Assembly: GCA_963989385.1 (NCBI GenBank)
Contig: OZ022501.1
Coordinates: 24,002,602-24,066,601 of the forward strand
Direction of reading: 5' to 3'
Source of the DNA: Ctena decussata
Taxonomy: Eukaryota > Mollusca > Bivalvia > Lucinida > Lucinidae
Length of the DNA stretch: 64,000 bases
The notes under the pieces were generated by a model. That model searched no databases. It was not told the origin of the DNA and saw only the letters and a program-made list of their open reading frames with translations. The position numbers and the translations under genes were made by a program. Positions 11,874 to 22,366 of the stretch are shown piece by piece. How positions within the stretch are numbered: position 1 is the first letter of the stretch; every line of letters begins with the position of its first letter.

Positions 11874-13051
11874 TTGATCCATACAAGTGATCCGATGTCA
11901 CAGATAAACACAACTACGGAGGCAACAGGGGGATCACAAAGACCAAGTCCTGACGATGAAAGGGAAACAGACGTTTCCACGAAAGACATTTTAAAGCAGA
12001 TAAGTTCTAAACTTTCCATAGTAATATTTTCACTAAATACGTTGAATGAACATTTTGAAGACTTTAAAGAGCAATTATCTGAAAAGTCAAGCGTTACACC
12101 AGATGCCAATCTAGGTACACTAGGGGGTACGCTTGAACAAATAAAGGAAGTTTTAGAAAAGGTCAGCTTACCGGGAAATGAAACTACAACGAATCATCCA
12201 CCGGAAACTTATCAGATACACACTGAAGAATATGCATTGAAAATAAAAAACAAAATATAAAAAATATGGGAGAATAGTTTCCGATCTCGCCGACTACTTT
12301 TTTGGCAAGCATTACGCAACAAGAATACAGCAGCAACATACGAAGAATGGCTGCAGGAGGACACCATCATATTACCACAGTGGGTACAGATGAAAGGAAT
12401 ACCAAATGAACCAGAAAATGTTACAAAAAGAAGAGAAAAGCAGGTGATGGACAATTACCTGACCGTAAAAAACTGCTACTTCTACGAAGTGAGAGCCAGG
12501 AAGCAAAGTTCAAAGAAATTGGCTCAAAAATGACCAATGAAATAGAAAAGCAAACAACGGGACAAAGCCGCAATTTATTAATAAAAATGTGGCAGGAGGA
12601 CTGTACCAGAAATGAAGAAATCTCAAGAAAACGATGGGATAAGAAGAACTTAGTCTGGCTTACCAAGTATGCAGAAACTTTCAGACTAAAACACCAGGAC
12701 AAAACCCCGTTCATCCGAATTTCAGATGACACAGACAAAACGAAAACTTACGCAGAAGCAACGGCAAGGCCAACACAAGTAAGGAGACCACAGCAAAACA
12801 TTTCTGATGGTCAAAATCAAGTCAGTGATTCCTATCAGAGACGGCGGCCTACATCAACTGAAAGACCGCAGTCGAGACAGAATGAAAACCAACAAGGTGG
12901 ACAAGACAAGCTTTACGGCAACTACGACCACAAAGACCTCCGAGATACACCAGACCGGAAGAAGAAAATCAGAGACAACCCTCCCCGAGAAACAATCAAG
13001 AAGACTTCGCAACAAACAACTGGAACCTGGAAACTAGAAGCAATAGCATGA
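11874..13051 (+). pseudogene. PLE N-terminal region (broken)
   Basis: An acidic, Ser/Thr-rich start (128 codons from 11874) ends at TAA 12258-12260. The same frame continues past that stop with plausible coding sequence (RLLFWQALRN, TYEEWLQED) to TGA at 12531-12533. A second frame takes over by about 12490-12530 and runs to 13051. It is polar and rich in Gln, Arg and Thr, as expected of a nucleic-acid-binding linker. The shift of frame with overlapping good coding indicates one frameshift plus one in-frame stop, rather than separate genes. Function unknown; in PLEs this N-terminal part precedes the RT and is poorly conserved. Confidence 0.7.
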
Positions 13052-13058
13052 ATCAGGT

Positions 13059-13170
13059 TACTTCTTAGGACGAGGCCGGGCCCGGGGCAGAGGTCGGGGC
13101 CGGGGCCTGGACCGAGAGCAAGGACGAGGACGGGACGCAGACCACAGACGCAGTAGATACCGAAAATATT
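13059..13170 (+). other. GR-rich tract upstream of RT
   Basis: In the frame starting at 13059 the DNA encodes a run of Gly-Arg repeats (GRGRARGRGRGRG) followed by Arg/Asp/Gln-rich sequence, ending at TGA near 13170. It is strikingly GC-rich in an AT-rich element. It is out of frame with the RT that follows and with most of the ORF before it, so a frameshift lies between about 13100 and 13140. GR/RGG tracts commonly bind RNA; that role here is inference. Confidence 0.6.
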
Positions 13171-14612
13171 GATATAAAAATAATTAATTTATCAAACAGA
13201 AAATTAACAGTTGCAGAAATATCACTACTCAATAAAGGACTCAAATTTACTCCGACCCCCAAATTAGGAAATACACAAGAACTTACAGAAGATTTGAATG
13301 AATTTAATGGAAAGTTACGATTTGCAGAGTTCTTTGATGGTACAGAAAATGAAGATACCTCTTTAGTCAGAAATAAATCAAATTTTACTCCGCCAGATAA
13401 ACTTAATGCAGCCCTTGACGAATTTATTGAAACAGTTGAAAAATTTCCTAAACAATCATTCCAAAATAACATTAGACAAAATCTAACAAGATCAGAATGG
13501 GAAGCTGTAAAATGTTTAAAAGAAGACACATCAATTATAATAAAAGAAGCCGACAAAGGTGGGGCATCAGTAATAATGAACAAAGAAGATTACAAAAGTA
13601 TGGTAGAAATAATTTTGAATGATGAAATTTATTATTCTGAATTAAACACAAACCCAGAAAAAGATTTACAACTTAAATATAAGAAGTTTCTTAAAAGTCA
13701 AATGACTGAAAAAGAATTTAATTATCTACAAAATTTCGAAGCTAAAACTAGTAATTTTTACGGATTACCAAAAGTACATAAATGCAAGGAAATAAATGAA
13801 AAATGTAAACTAACAAAATCAGGTTACGTAGAAATTACAGAAAAAGTATATGATTTGAAATTAAGACCAATTGTTGCTGGCCCCTCCTGTCACACGCACA
13901 GACTTAGTAACTTACTTGATATTCTTTTAAGACCCTATACCAAACATGTCACCAGCTATTTAAGGGACACTACTGACTTCCTAAACAACCTTCCGACAAA
14001 TGTACCAACAAATACCATATTGGCTTCATTTGACATAGAATCACTTTATTCAAATATTCCACAGAATCTCGGTATAGAGGCGGTAAATTATTCGATAGAC
14101 AAATACCCCGGTACCCTTCATTCAAGATTCTCAAAAGATTTCCTACTTGACGGAATCAAACTAATACTTGAGAATAATATTTTTGTTTCAATAGCACTTA
14201 TTTCAAGCAAGTAAAGGGCACAGCCATGGGTACCAAATGTGCACCAGTGTACGCAACCCTAACTATTGGGTACTTGGAGGAAAAATTATATGATTTTGTA
14301 GAAACCATTTACGATACAGAATGTTATATTTATTTCAAACGGTACTGGAAAAGATTTCTAGACGACTGCTTCGTCCCCTGGACTAAATCTAGAGAAGAAC
14401 TAATACATTTCCACGACATTTTAAACAATCTACACAATGATATTAAATTCACATTACAATCTGATACAGTTGAACAACCGTTTTTAGATGTTATGGTCCG
14501 GAATTTAAGAGGAAAGATTGAGACAGATATCTACTATAAGGAGACTGACAGTAAACAGTATCTTTTATTTTCTTCCTGTCACCCCCGACATACAAAAATT
14601 AACATACCCTAA
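13141..14612 (+). pseudogene. PLE reverse transcriptase domain (broken)
   Basis: The Penelope-type N-terminal motif appears at 13189-13260 (NLSNRKLTVAE, then LLNKGLKFTP). A thumb-proximal KEADKGGASVI block lies at 13546-13578, GLPKVHK at about 13762-13782 and LRPIVAG near 13861. Catalytic motif A is FDIESLYSNIP at about 14029-14061. Motif B is GTAMGTKCAP at 14217-14246. Motif C is RFLDD, with the catalytic Asp pair at 14361-14366. A single-base loss near 14185 ends the first frame at 14214; the neighbouring frame carries on with FNSTYFKQVKGTAMG. A TAA at 14610-14612 interrupts the domain just after the SCHPRHTKINIP box. Length and motif order otherwise fit an ordinary PLE RT. Confidence 0.92.
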
Positions 14613-15404
14613 AATCTGGCACGAAGATTAAGAACGATAATTTCCGAAGAACAGGTACTAGAAACTCGAGTTAAGGAACTGAAGACGTTTTTAGTCAAAC
14701 AAAAATACCCTGAGAATACAATTAACATGGGAATCGACCGAGCTATGAATCTTGATAGAACTATATTAAGACAAGTTGCGCAAAAGACGGAGGAACCTGT
14801 TATTACTTATGTGTCCACACATAATCCGCGAAATGCAGAGATATTTAATATAATAAAATATAATCTTCCAATTTTACAAGAAGATCCAAAAATGAAAAGT
14901 ATTCTTTCAAAGTTAACGATGATTAAAAGCAAAAGGCAACCAAATAGTTTGAAGCGAATTCTAACAAAAGCCACATTTAATCATGACTCTGAACACAAAG
15001 TAAAACGTTGTCAGAGATCAAACTGCGGCCTCTGCACTCATTTATTAGAAGGCACCGCATTTGATTTTAATTGCTGTAGAAAATTTTACGTACATGAAAC
15101 AATGAACTGTGAAGTAAAAAATGTGATTTATGTCATGAAATGCAGAGGCTGCGGCAAAGAATATATAGGCGAAACCGGAAACTATTTACGAAAACGGGTC
15201 ACTGTGCACAATCAGCAAATCCGAGACCCAAATACTAGAATGCTTCATGTAAGTGAACACATAAGTACATGTGCCAATCGGCAAGATCCGAAATATTACA
15301 TCTTCCCATTCTACAAAATGTATTTTGAAAGCATGTCATTAAGGCGTGCGAAAGAAAAATATTTCATTAATCTCCTTAAACCTGAACTAAACAGGTCTTC
15401 CTAA
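14613..15404 (+). pseudogene. PLE linker and GIY-YIG endonuclease domain
   Basis: Continues in the same frame after the stop at 14610-14612 and is open to TAA 15402-15404. A charged linker leads to a Cys cluster (CQRSNCGLC, about 15009-15035, then CCRKF) of the type found before PLE endonucleases. The GIY-YIG core follows: VIY at 15123-15131, a Cys-X2-Cys pair, YIGET at 15162-15176, and basic residues LRKRV with His around 15184-15205. Near the end, LRRAKEKYFINLL and KPELN (about 15340-15395) carry the conserved Glu and the terminal LNP-like box. The GIY tyrosine, YIG and Glu are all present, so this domain looks less damaged than the RT. Its role is to nick target DNA for primed reverse transcription. 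Confidence 0.9.
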
Positions 15405-15725
15405 TCCGTACCATCAACGTATATCGTTATTGTATACATGTATTAATAACAACTTACTCTTATATTAGTAAAATGAATTATTCGCCATTAGTACACTATA
15501 CTGTATAGATATTAATGTGACAGTGTATTGTACTGTAATGAGCGGAAGTAGACGTTACGGCGCATGCGACAAGAACGCTACGTTGCTAACCTTTTTTCAA
15601 TTTCTTTGGTCGTTTAATGTGAATTTGAATAGTAAATTGAGAAACGTTTTCATGATTATTTTGTTTTTTCTTGATTTACCTGTAGAACTGTTGAAATTTT
15701 GATTTTTTTCTTGTACCTGTAAACT

Positions 15726-15750
15726 CTGAAGAAGGCGAAAGCCGAAAGCG
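15726..15750 (+). ncRNA. Hammerhead-like core at the PLE 3' end (tentative)
   Basis: CTGAAGA (15726-15732) is followed by one A, a 3-bp stem GGC/GCC closed by GAAA, and then GAAA (15744-15747). This is close to the hammerhead core CUGANGA - stem II - GAAA. Hammerhead motifs are known from Penelope-like elements. Against it: there is an extra A before stem II, stem III is not evident beyond the self-complementary AGCGCT, and I could not place a convincing cleavage triplet. Confidence 0.3.
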
Positions 15751-15791
15751 CTCAGTAAATATTGTTTTGCACTGTTGATGATTTAATCCTA

Positions 15792-15793
<2 letters not shown>

Positions 15794-15885
<92 letters not shown>
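15794..15885. repeat. Long (AT)n microsatellite
   Basis: About 92 bp of uninterrupted AT, directly after the PLE 3' sequence and before the 1.23-kb TIR element. PLE insertion into an (AT)n target is possible but not proven. Confidence 0.95.
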
Positions 15886-15887
<2 letters not shown>

Positions 15888-15924
15888 TGTACCACCTGTC
15901 TATTTATTAAACATTAATGATATA

Positions 15925-17158
15925 TACTTAGTACATTTAAAAACGCAACATTTTTGGTTTAACATATTTGCATAATGAATAATGAATTAATGAATTAATT
16001 TGCATAATGAATTATATTTTGACCAAAAATAGCATGTAAGTTTATATCAGGCAACTGTATCTTTATGTTTTGGCATAAAATATCCTTACTTGTACTCGTA
16101 GTGCAGTTGATTATCACTCGGGTATGAAAATCAAGATTTGCGCGTGCGCGTATCATGTAAACACTTAAAAACATTTGGTCAACGTCACAGGAACGTCCGT
16201 TCATCAGCATTATGGAAAAACAACAAACAACTTGCAACAAACAAAACCTTTTGTCATGATTAAGACTGCAAAAAATTCGCGTCCAGATTGCCAGTTCATA
16301 AAGTCTCAAACTTAGAGCTATTGGGATGGTTAAGATGCCATATGGCCATATTGTTTAGACAATAGGTGCCCTTACTGCTGACCAGTACCCTTAAAGGTCG
16401 ATAAAAACTGGTTCAGTCAAGAGAATGCGTCCATAGACAAGACAGATCAATAATTGCAATTTACTACTACACAGATGCTTTCGACTTACTGATGCTGTCT
16501 AGCAGACATTTGGGACTTGTGCGAATGTTTCTCTTTGGCAAGCGGAAAGAAATTTGAAGAAATGAAAAGTTTTAGGAGATATAAAATTTTATGTTGTTTG
16601 CCAAAACCTTGTGATGCATTTCTTTTTACGGACGGTATACAATTGCAATATCGGCTTTAAACGTGCTGAAGAGAAAGACTGTAAACAATCTCACACATAA
16701 CTTATGCAACGTTCTCTATCTCACACCAAAATGACATCAGTATGCCAGAATGACCAGCTTTGCCATTTGATTTGTAATCAAAACGACAAGTCTCAGCTGA
16801 GCAGAAACATGGTGTTTTAGGGTACACTGAATCATCTTCAAATATTGCAAAGTCTTTGGTAAAGGTTTTATCCAGAAATGGAACGAAATTCCAAAGCATC
16901 TGACGAATAAAGCATCAGTGAATGCAACGCCGCAAGGCCCATGCGTTACGATTTGATTTTGTGAATTTTGGTTGTTTAGGTGACGCTCCACGATGAACGT
17001 AAAGTTAATGGAATGCATAACGAAATGACACGAAATTTAGCAAAATGACAGAAAAGACGTCAATCAAAATATCTCTTGCGTTTCAAATATTTGTCTTAAA
17101 AATTAAAAAAGGCATTTCCGAAAAACTAAGTGTTGCGTTTTTAAATGTACTGAGAATA
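15925..17158. mobile_element. 1.23-kb element with ~30-bp terminal inverted repeats
   Basis: The left end 15925-15955 and right end 17129-17158 are inverted copies (shared core GTACATTTAAAAACGCAACA) with a few mismatches. The insert is flanked by TA on both sides. The ACGCAACA-type end and TA target are reminiscent of Tc1/mariner-type elements. Internal open frames (for example 16309-15995 and 17018-16737, minus) show no transposase motif I can recognise, so this is a non-autonomous or decayed copy. Confidence 0.6.
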
Positions 17159-17172
17159 TAAATCAATTAGAA

Positions 17173-17548
17173 TCATGAGATTCATTTATATATCAATAGA
17201 TTCATTTATATATCAACATCAGATTTATTTATATATCAATATCAGATTCATTTATATATCAATATCAGGTTGATTTATAAATCATCATCATCATATTTCA
17301 ATTCTCATATCGACGTTACCCCCGCACCTCAGCGGAACGAATCCATAGCCGCAGTAACGGGGCGCCGAGCGTCCGTCCATGAATGTCAATCGTTAGTCAG
17401 ATTCGTCCGTCAGTCCTGCTTGTTAAGGCCCTACGGCTGCTGCATGCGTGGAAAAGGAGTACTGATTTATAAATCAATGTCAGGTTCATTTATATATCAA
17501 TAGGTTCATTTATATTAATAGATTCTTTTATATATCAATATCGAATAA
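17173..17548. repeat. AT-rich minisatellite split by an insertion
   Basis: Units of about 20-27 bp built on GATTCATTTATATATCAATA. About five lie at 17173-17284 and more at 17463-17548. The array is interrupted by the insertion at 17285-17462. Confidence 0.8.
17285..17462 (-). repeat. SINE-like insertion with a 14-bp target duplication
   Basis: The segment is flanked by identical TGATTTATAAATCA at 17271-17284 and 17463-17476. Read on the minus strand it ends in a short ATG-repeat tail after GAGAATTGAA, as a retroposed element would. Related sequence occurs at 26799-26885 (where the tail is repeated AACAG) and 62805-62875. No clear tRNA head is seen; a B-box-like GGATTCGTTCC is present. Confidence 0.7.
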
Positions 17549-18511
17549 CCTATTACAGAGTATCAATTTTGCATTAACCAATCAGAATGTTCGTTACAAG
17601 ACGCCCTTTTTACCTGTTCTTTTCAGTTAAATGTATGGACCATACCGCTGGCAAATGAGGAATCGTTTGGCTTACGGTATGGTAGTTTTGTTTCTACATG
17701 GTACAGATTGCAGGAAACCAATATGTTTGAAATGATAAATTTATCGACTGAATTTTTGTTTTTTCTTTCAGATTTTTGTTTGTTTCTTACATTGACATAT
17801 ATATAAATGCAATAATCAGTAAAATGTTAAGGAAGTCATGATATATATTTTCTTAAAAAAATGTGACAAACGTATTCATTCAAATGGATACAGATCCGCT
17901 CGTCCAAGCCATAATATGATTAATATCAGTCCATTTACAGAGCAATCCTTTATACGCTCAGTGTCTGTTAGACCATCGGACTGTCGTTGGCCGTATACGT
18001 CTGCTGGATTGGCATGGGTCGTATCATGATTTGAGGTGATAGGATCTGTACAAAGGTGATAGGATCTGTACAAATTGGTTTATACCTAGCCTCTACACAG
18101 CATGGCGCGATATTATGGTAAATATGTAGCCCATTGCGAAAAAAAAAATGTTTAAATTTGACAGTTCAGTTTTTCTTTTTTTTTCTTTAGCCCTCTTTGT
18201 TTCATTCCTATTTCTGTAAATAACCCAGCAAGAAATTTCTGAATTTTCTGTAAGCAAAACACATATAAAATCGCACAGAAAAATTAAACAAGACTACACA
18301 GATTCCACGTAATGTATTTTTATGAAGAAATTAAATTTCTTTATGCTCTGACATCAAAGTTTTTTTCTTCGAATCTGTTCCCAGTAAGAGAGACATCGAC
18401 ATCAACATAGTCAGCTGTATATAAAAGGCAGTAAACATTTCAACCAGTTTGGTAGTGACTGTCAATTACAGTTGACTACCTGTCATAGCATACTTGTGCT
18501 ACATATTTATA
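17549..18511. other. Unassigned sequence
   Basis: No gene recognised. A 21-bp direct repeat (GGTGATAGGATCTGTACAAA type) occurs at about 18035-18073. Confidence 0.45.
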
Positions 18512-18612
18512 GGTTATTGAATTTATATTGGGAAATATTCGGCATGAGCTTGCGAGTGCGTCTCCGCCATATGAACGAGTGCCGAATATTTCCCAATATA
18601 AATTCAATAACC
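18512..18612. repeat. Palindromic MITE-like hairpin
   Basis: Arms of about 33 bp are perfectly complementary (GGTTATTGAATTTATATTGG...) around a 35-bp loop region. Likely a small foldback MITE or a decayed one. Confidence 0.75.
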
Positions 18613-19325
18613 TTTTTATTACATACCTTCATTATTCATCAGCGAGTTTCAGCAGTTCTTCCAAATTAAGAAATCAAAATAAATTTCGGCATGTTAAACC
18701 ACAATTTCTTGAATTTGAAATATCATTATGCAGTTTGGTGTCTTCATACGTGCTAAAAGCCATGCCCGACGGCGCGAAAGTGAATATGACGTTATAGAAT
18801 CGAACGTAAATAAACTGTGACGTTAACAAGAAGTAGGCGCCATTTTCCAGTCCTACTCTCTGCATTTCTTAGGAACTTCTCCATTAATATTCGCAGACTA
18901 TGCCTTAAAAGGTTGACAGATCAAAGGTAAATCATATTTAATTGTCTTTTATGCAGTTTGTACAGCGAAACCGACAGCAGTGTCATCATTTTACTCGGTT
19001 TTTGATTGCAGTCGACAACAAAATGGCTGCCACAATTTTATCCTCTCGAAACAAAAGTAGTTCTGATGAACGTGACTCCTTAACTCCGAGCCATATTCGC
19101 TTGACTCCGTGCAATATGCAAAAAATATTGCACGGTTACTCCAATTTAAAGTTAATGGGGATCTTTTTAGGTATATAATAATACCTGGGACTGACAGGAA
19201 AATCGGATACCTGTCAATCAAAATGGAATATATTAGAAGAACCAATCAGATCCCTTATCCTTGGTACCCTAAATTTCAAATTATTGCGGCTGTCTTTAAA
19301 ATGTTTACACACTTAGAAAGGTATA
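18613..19325. other. Unassigned sequence
   Basis: Unique-looking AT-rich DNA with overlapping short frames on both strands. No gene or repeat family recognised. Confidence 0.45.
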
Positions 19326-19588
19326 GGTAATGGTTCTCCATAGTCTGGTGACTGTAAGGGCAGTGGAGGTTAGAGGCCCGTTTTGTCTTGAGCACAGCAT
19401 ATGAAAGACGGAACCCATCCCTCTCCTGTTGCTTCCTTATACGTCTGATTCGAGAAAAATGTATCCATTTTCTGCTGGGTTGACAGAGAATTTTCCGGTC
19501 GCAAGCTGACCCAATCCGGGCTCGAGCCCGCGACCTTCTGCACCATAACTGAGTCACTCTAACCACTCGACCATGGCACCTCTCCCTG
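19326..19588 (-). repeat. tRNA-derived SINE (Ser/Leu-like head)
   Basis: On the minus strand the head reads GGTGCCATGGTCGAGTGG, then GGGCTCGAGCCCGG, i.e. an A box and a B box. It continues into a body with CTCTGTCAACCCAGCAG, shared with the SINE at 32745-32992 and, for its 3' part, with 29195-29285. Confidence 0.75.
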
Positions 19589-20380
19589 CTAAATCTTATG
19601 CCTTTCCACTGGCCCAAATCAGGATTAAGTCGTCAGATAAGTCTTGGTTGAACAGCATGGGCCATTGTTATCAATAGTGACAGGCATTTTATCTCCTATA
19701 CATAGCTGAATTACAGAAATAGCTCACTTTACCTGCTTTGTTTTACAAGTTACATCATCTACCGTGTGTGTGCAACATCTACCGTGTGTGTGCAAACTGT
19801 TCGTAGCGAACTACGTAAGACCTGCAAATTTCAAGTCTCCATTGTCCTATCAGTGGTGAAAACGTCAAGGCACGAATCATTATGAAAAGCGGTCCAACCG
19901 TCACTTTAGGTTTATGTGCATAAACTGAGTCATATAACAGGCAAGGGGCACGGGAGGGGGTTGGGGGGACATGTCTTTTTGTAAAATGACAAGACGATTT
20001 CATTAACTGGTTTCCCGTCGAGCGATTCAAGATATATGAAAGCATGGTAGCGACTGGGTCACAAATCTTGTACATTGTATTTTCACCAATTTATTTCATC
20101 TTATGAAATCGAAAGTAGGTCATTTAATGACCCTAATAGTTTTTAAAACTTTTTTATATAAAACTTAAGAATGTCTTATTCAATTAAACCTGGAAAATCG
20201 TGGTGATTTACAATGAGAAGCTGTATTGAGAAGCTTGCAGCGATACCTCACCACAAACTTTTTCATTGAATTTTGCCCTTAATAGAGCAGTGGGGCCTTT
20301 AAGACTGAGATATAGCACTTCTCCCATATAGCAATCCATTCAGGATTTGCAAGCTGTAGACGGAGATTACATCTAAGTTA
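19589..20380. other. Unassigned sequence
   Basis: No gene recognised. It contains a tandem duplication of about 20 bp (ACATCTACCGTGTGTGTGCA) near 19752-19793. Confidence 0.45.
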
Positions 20381-21095
20381 GGTTGGTTGTTTTGGGTTTA
20401 ACGCCCTTGAGACAGTATTTCAGTCTATATCGAGCCATCTCCCAGAGAGAGGAAAAAAGAAAAGAGAAACAGGCGAGGAGAAAAAATATCGAAACAACAC
20501 CTACCCCCGCACCTGCTGCAAGCACCTCTTGCCCTGCTACTATCCAACCCGGAACTGAACGGTACCCAGCACCAACGCCCAACCGCAACCACCCCCACCC
20601 CCACCACTCATAAGTGAGGGTCTGTACTGTGTGCCAACGCTGTATGAGAATTCCGGATCGGACAAAAATGGATTTGTGCAAATTCAAGTGGCTGCGTGAG
20701 TGAACTCCGGTTTAACGTCCAACCAACACATACGTCATATAAAGACGGTTCCAAATTTTGGAATGGCATAACAGTAGAAATGTCAGAAGACTTAATGTTA
20801 ATACGGTAAAAATGACACAACGCCTTGACAGGGTAGATTTGAAAAGAATTTACAGTATAAAATCAACTGATAGAAGCAGATGAGTAAATGACTCGAACCC
20901 CGATGGCTCCTGCCTGACTAGAACTCTTTACTTGGCCCCTAGTAGGTCAATTTATATAGAAACTAACCTTGGATGGCTAGAACTTCCTTTGGCTGGAACT
21001 AATTTTCATGGTCCAAAGCCTGTTCGAGCCAATTAAGGTCTAATGTACATTGGTACGGGGGTGCAGAAAGAAATGGGATGGGTAAAACTGGAAGA
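20381..21095 (-). repeat. Long SINE-like repeat, minus copy with tail
   Basis: Reverse-oriented counterpart of 11179-11825. On the minus strand it ends with GACTGAAATACTGTCTCAAG, then GGGCGTTAAACC and an AACC-type tail at 20381. Shorter 5'-truncated relatives of the same 3' end lie at 25435-25692, 28974-29130 and 54418-54655. An internal fragment lies at 31596-31720. Multiple 5'-truncated copies and a tandem tail are typical of LINE-mobilised sequence. Confidence 0.8.
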
Positions 21096-21655
21096 AGTCA
21101 AGATTAGACAAGGGCCCAGGTTCACAATCATTCCTTAATTTAAGGTAGAACTTAACTATTTAAGTCCAAGTCATACCTTTACTAAGGAGTGTGTTTAAAA
21201 GTGCGTCTGTACAACACCTTAAACATCACCTTAACTAAGGTGGCGTCTTCGGAAAATTATACGGGGTCATACGGAAACTCTGACGGAAATGAGCGAGAGA
21301 TTACGTATTTTGTGTTTGATGTAAGCGGCAATTTATGTTCCCGCGAACTGTCAAAACTAACGTTTGAATATTCGGTATTAAAACGCTGACAAATCATTTT
21401 TTGTCTTAAAAAGTGGCATGATGGCAAGTAAAGAACAACAGATCAATGATAGCTAGCAAGGCTTGCACGTTACTCTTTCTTTCTCTCTCTCATGTCCTTT
21501 TCTCTTTCTCTGTCTCTCTCTTACAATGTAGAGACGTTGCTGAAAACTTCCAACGTAGTATTCTTGCTAAACAGAGGAAATAAACAATAAAGTTCCAAAA
21601 GAAATCCCAAAACATGTTGATGCAGTTTGTACTGGAGCTGTTGCTGGAGCGGAAT
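21096..21655. other. Unassigned sequence
   Basis: Contains a block rich in TTAAG-type words (about 21110-21240) that looks like a decayed repeat, but I cannot assign it to a family. No gene recognised. Confidence 0.4.
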
Positions 21656-21706
21656 TTGTGTGTGTGTGTGTGTGTGTGTGGCAGGGGCGTGTGTGTGTGT
21701 GTGTGG
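21656..21706. repeat. (TG)n microsatellite
   Basis: Two GT runs separated by a short GGCAGGGGC interruption. Confidence 0.9.
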
Positions 21707-22261
21707 AGGGGAGTTTCGTGCTGCATGCAAAATGAAGGTGGACGATTGCCATGGAAAAAGCTACGATGACTGCCTTATACATGGGCGAATGTATGTACTT
21801 GCAGTTTGACCTCTGCGGCATATTTTGGAACTGCGGGATGTTCCTTATATTTCAAGCTATAGTTTTAGTAGTTTCAAAAGGCCGAGTCACCTGTTGGTTA
21901 GATAATCTAAATCTGAATTCGATCGCGAAAACATAGGTCTGGCCAATCGTATATCCGATCCAGCTCCAACTCAATGTTGAGTCAACGCTTCATGCTCAGA
22001 TGAAGTGTAAAGCTGTAAACAATAATACCCCTATTTAGGGTTGTGGTTCGAACCCGAACCGCTAACACAGACATGAACTTTATAAACTATTTATGATATC
22101 GATACGCGTTTGCAAGTTAACCATTTCAGTCCAGGAGAGGCAGGTTCTAAACCTAACTAGGCAAACTCCGACTAGACGCCTACGAGTCGTCTCTTCGGAT
22201 TCTGCCTAGAATGCCCAGAACTGCATCGTCGGAGCTCATGCTTATCCGGATCAATGGAACA

Positions 22262-22366
22262 TTCCAGCAGGCACATTGCTGAATCATCACTGATCAATGT
22301 TGATTCAACGTCATGACGTTGAATCAAGGCAGAGTCAGCGCCGTCTCAACACCCAGTGCCCAGTGG
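22262..22366. repeat. Palindromic MITE with CAACGT/TTGAATC core
   Basis: Starts CCAGCAGGCACATTG, has a central ATTCAACGTCATGACGTTGAAT palindrome (22-bp dyad), and ends near GTGCCCAGTGG. Related termini and cores occur at 55107-55206 and 56290-56455. Confidence 0.55.

Larger units (their letters stand above)
11826..15792 (+). mobile_element. Penelope-like retroelement (EN+, C-terminal GIY-YIG), defective
   Basis: The element runs from the end of the SINE copy to an (AT)n tract. It encodes, in order: an N-terminal region with a basic and GR-rich segment, a Penelope-type reverse transcriptase, a Cys-rich linker and a C-terminal GIY-YIG endonuclease. This order is that of canonical C-terminal-endonuclease PLEs. 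The coding path moves between all three frames (0, 2, 1, 0) and has at least two extra stops, so the copy is dead. PLEs are known to prime reverse transcription at a nick made by their own GIY-YIG domain. Clade (Poseidon, Neptune or other) cannot be settled by eye. No long terminal duplication is visible in the window. Confidence 0.92.

Noticed and set aside
13065..13583. 172-codon minus-strand frame opposite the RT
   Set aside because: It is the shadow of the PLE RT region, whose motifs lie on the plus strand.
15995..16309. Minus-strand frame as a transposase of the 1.23-kb TIR element
   Set aside because: No helix-turn-helix or DDE/D pattern could be recognised.
21490..21821. His/Thr-rich frames near the (TG)n tract
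   Set aside because: Translation of a CA/TG microsatellite.
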